From: Candidatus Nanopelagicales bacterium
Lineage (GTDB): Bacteria > Actinomycetota > Actinomycetes > S36-B12 > UBA5976
Length of the DNA stretch: 6,012 nucleotides
Direction: 5' to 3'
NCBI GenBank assembly: GCA_030831445.1
Contig: JAURLB010000004.1
Location: forward strand, 1-6,012
The position numbers were made by a program, and so were the translations under genes. Of the stretch, positions 5,878-6,012 are shown one piece after another (position 1 is the first letter of the stretch; each line of letters starts with the position of its first letter). The notes beneath the pieces are model-generated. The model was not told where the DNA came from. It was given only the letters and a program-made list of their open reading frames with translations, and ran no database searches.

Positions 5878-6012
5878 TGTCATTTCAATATTTCCAGAAT
5901 ATTTTCAATCAGCCCAACTCTCGATTCTTGGAAAAGCTATAAGTGATGGAATCATCAACTTAGAAGTCCATGACTTGCGGGATGCGACTGATGACAAACA
6001 CAAGAGTGTGGA
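5867..6012 (+). CDS. trmD: tRNA (guanine-N1-)-methyltransferase TrmD (3' partial)
   Basis: SAM-dependent enzyme that makes m1G37 next to the anticodon of tRNAs reading CNN codons and some others, which prevents +1 frameshifting. Only 48 complete codons are present before the window ends. They read MKIDVISIFPEYF at the start, then LSILGKAISDGIINLEVHDLRD (18-39), then DDKHKSVD at the edge. This matches the well-conserved TrmD N-terminus (M-x-I-D-V-x-x-I-F-P-E). The trefoil-knot SAM site lies beyond the window. The ATG overlaps the end of rimM by 11 bases in another frame, and a weak purine-rich AGAAGAAG (5853-5860) lies 6 bases upstream, so coupling to rimM translation is likely. Confidence 0.95.
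   Translation, partial: MKIDVISIFPEYFQSAQLSILGKAISDGIINLEVHDLRDATDDKHKSV

Noticed and set aside
1..6012. CRISPR array, insertion sequence, phage or defence genes
   Set aside because: No spaced repeats, terminal inverted repeats, transposase or integrase motifs, or defence-family motifs were seen. Coding density and gene content are those of conserved core chromosome.

Overview
The window reads as a stretch of ordinary bacterial housekeeping chromosome from a low-to-mid GC member of the Actinobacteria (Actinomycetota). Three things point there: the actinobacterial style of DnaG (a CHC2 zinc finger followed by HVTPARGF, and the later MDPCELR motif), ribosomal protein S16 with a long charged C-terminal extension, and the order rpsP - KH protein - rimM - trmD. 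Base composition looks well below that of Streptomyces or Mycobacterium, which would suit a streamlined freshwater lineage such as Nanopelagicales (acI). That placement is an inference and was not tested. Every gene is on the + strand, spacing is very tight, and the only non-coding stretch over 100 bases is 4429-4575.

Region 1 (2-4334) looks like one operon. It holds the 3' two-thirds of a DusB-type tRNA-dihydrouridine synthase, a membrane-anchored SanA/ElyC/YdcF-type (DUF218) protein, dGTP triphosphohydrolase (dgt) and DNA primase (dnaG). The ydcF-like/dgt and dgt/dnaG junctions are both ATGA stop-start overlaps, which suggests translational coupling. The group joins tRNA modification, a cell-envelope factor, dNTP pool control and replication priming.

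Region 2 (4316-4575) holds a tRNA-Asn(GTT) gene 21 bases after dnaG, with a candidate promoter of its own at the very end of dnaG. A 147-base spacer follows. It carries repeated ATCTTG elements and one complementary element that could form mutually exclusive hairpins, and near its right end a possible -10 box and a good Shine-Dalgarno for rpsP.

Region 3 (4576-6012) is the rpsP - khpA-like - rimM - trmD translation and ribosome-maturation operon. Its genes are separated by 13 bases, overlap by 1 base and overlap by 11 bases in turn. trmD runs off the right edge.

I found no mobile element, CRISPR array, phage gene or defence system, and no convincing undescribed system. The points most worth a second look are the alternative-pairing spacer between tRNA-Asn and rpsP, a Gly/Arg/Ser-rich insertion inside the KH protein, the lysine- and arginine-free acidic end of S16, and the junction that brings dnaG/tRNA-Asn next to the rpsP operon.
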